DNA of 6,013 nt from Chthoniobacter flavus (GTDB lineage Bacteria > Verrucomicrobiota > Verrucomicrobiia > Chthoniobacterales > Terrimicrobiaceae), in contig CAMDOJ010000107.1 in the NCBI GenBank assembly GCA_945903555.1, forward strand, positions 1 to 6,013, read 5' to 3'. Of the stretch, positions 5,869-6,013 are shown piece by piece. The notes beneath the pieces were generated by a model. It was given only the letters and a program-made list of their open reading frames with translations, was not told the DNA's origin and did no database searches. A program made the translations under genes and the position numbers. Positions within the stretch are counted from its first letter, which is position 1. Each line of letters begins with the position of its first letter.

Positions 5869-6013
5869 GTGAGTGATCCTGAATCGGATCGACTTTCATT
5901 ACTTCAAGAGATCAACACCATATTCACCAGAGGGCGCGAAGATGGCACTGGGAATCGTTTCAAGGGAATCCAGATTGAAGCCTTGGTCTGCTTGGAACTC
6001 CAGAGCAGTTGCA
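5869..6013 (+). CDS. unrecognised protein, N-terminal fragment (truncated by window end)
   Basis: A + strand frame starts at GTG (5869) and stays open to the right edge, giving about 48 residues (start VSDPESDRLSLLQE, later NRFKGIQIEALVCLELQ). The in-frame stop upstream is TGA at 5833-5835, and no ATG lies between it and the GTG. GGAAG at 5855-5859 is about nine bases upstream and could serve as ribosome binding site. The gene would be divergent from ispA with about 140 bases between the starts. The beginning is charged and apparently helical; no family is recognisable. Because only one end is seen and the open frame is short, chance is a real alternative. Confidence 0.4.
   Translation, partial: MSDPESDRLSLLQEINTIFTRGREDGTGNRFKGIQIEALVCLELQSSC

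Noticed and set aside
1..6013. Mobile element, CRISPR array, phage, toxin-antitoxin or defence system
   Set aside because: There is no transposase, integrase, terminal inverted repeats or regularly spaced repeats. MazG here is the full two-domain cellular form without mazE/mazF neighbours. The region reads as core metabolic and envelope genes.

Overview
The window carries seven complete protein genes and probably two partial ones at its edges, in a moderately GC-rich bacterial chromosome. The host is almost certainly a Gram-negative with a lipid A-containing outer membrane, because a clear lpxI is present. The gene pairing (lpxI followed by a sugar dehydrogenase) and the protein styles would fit a Verrucomicrobiota/PVC or deltaproteobacterial-type genome. 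No taxonomic marker is present, so this is a weak inference.

Layout. Positions 1-840 hold the possible tail of an upstream gene and then mazG (nucleotide pyrophosphohydrolase) on the + strand. A 300-base non-coding stretch (841-1140) follows, with a terminator-like hairpin near mazG, an orphan hairpin in the middle and a cluster of palindromes immediately before the next gene. That gene (1141-1551, +) is an OsmC/Ohr-family thiol protein. It ends tail-to-tail with, and overlaps by 4 bases, the last gene of a minus-strand cluster.

The minus-strand cluster runs from 5728 down to 1548 in the order ispA (farnesyl diphosphate synthase), a small membrane-anchored DUF4230-like protein, an exported M23/LytM-type metallopeptidase, lpxI (UDP-2,3-diacylglucosamine hydrolase), and a Gfo/Idh/MocA dehydrogenase resembling GnnA. 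Junctions are tight (11-base overlap, 93-base gap, 17-base gap, 4-base ATGA overlap), so most or all of it is probably one operon. The theme is the cell envelope: IspA makes the C15 precursor of undecaprenyl phosphate and quinones, the M23 protein acts on peptidoglycan, and LpxI makes lipid X. The GnnA-like enzyme could supply UDP-3-keto-GlcNAc for a diamino-sugar lipid A.

The right end (5729-6013) is a divergent intergenic region with short tandem repeats, then the truncated start of an unrecognised + strand ORF. I found no mobile element, CRISPR array, tRNA or rRNA. The points most worth following up are the lpxI/gnnA-like coupling, the DUF4230-like protein overlapping ispA, and the palindrome that covers the ribosome binding site of the OsmC gene.
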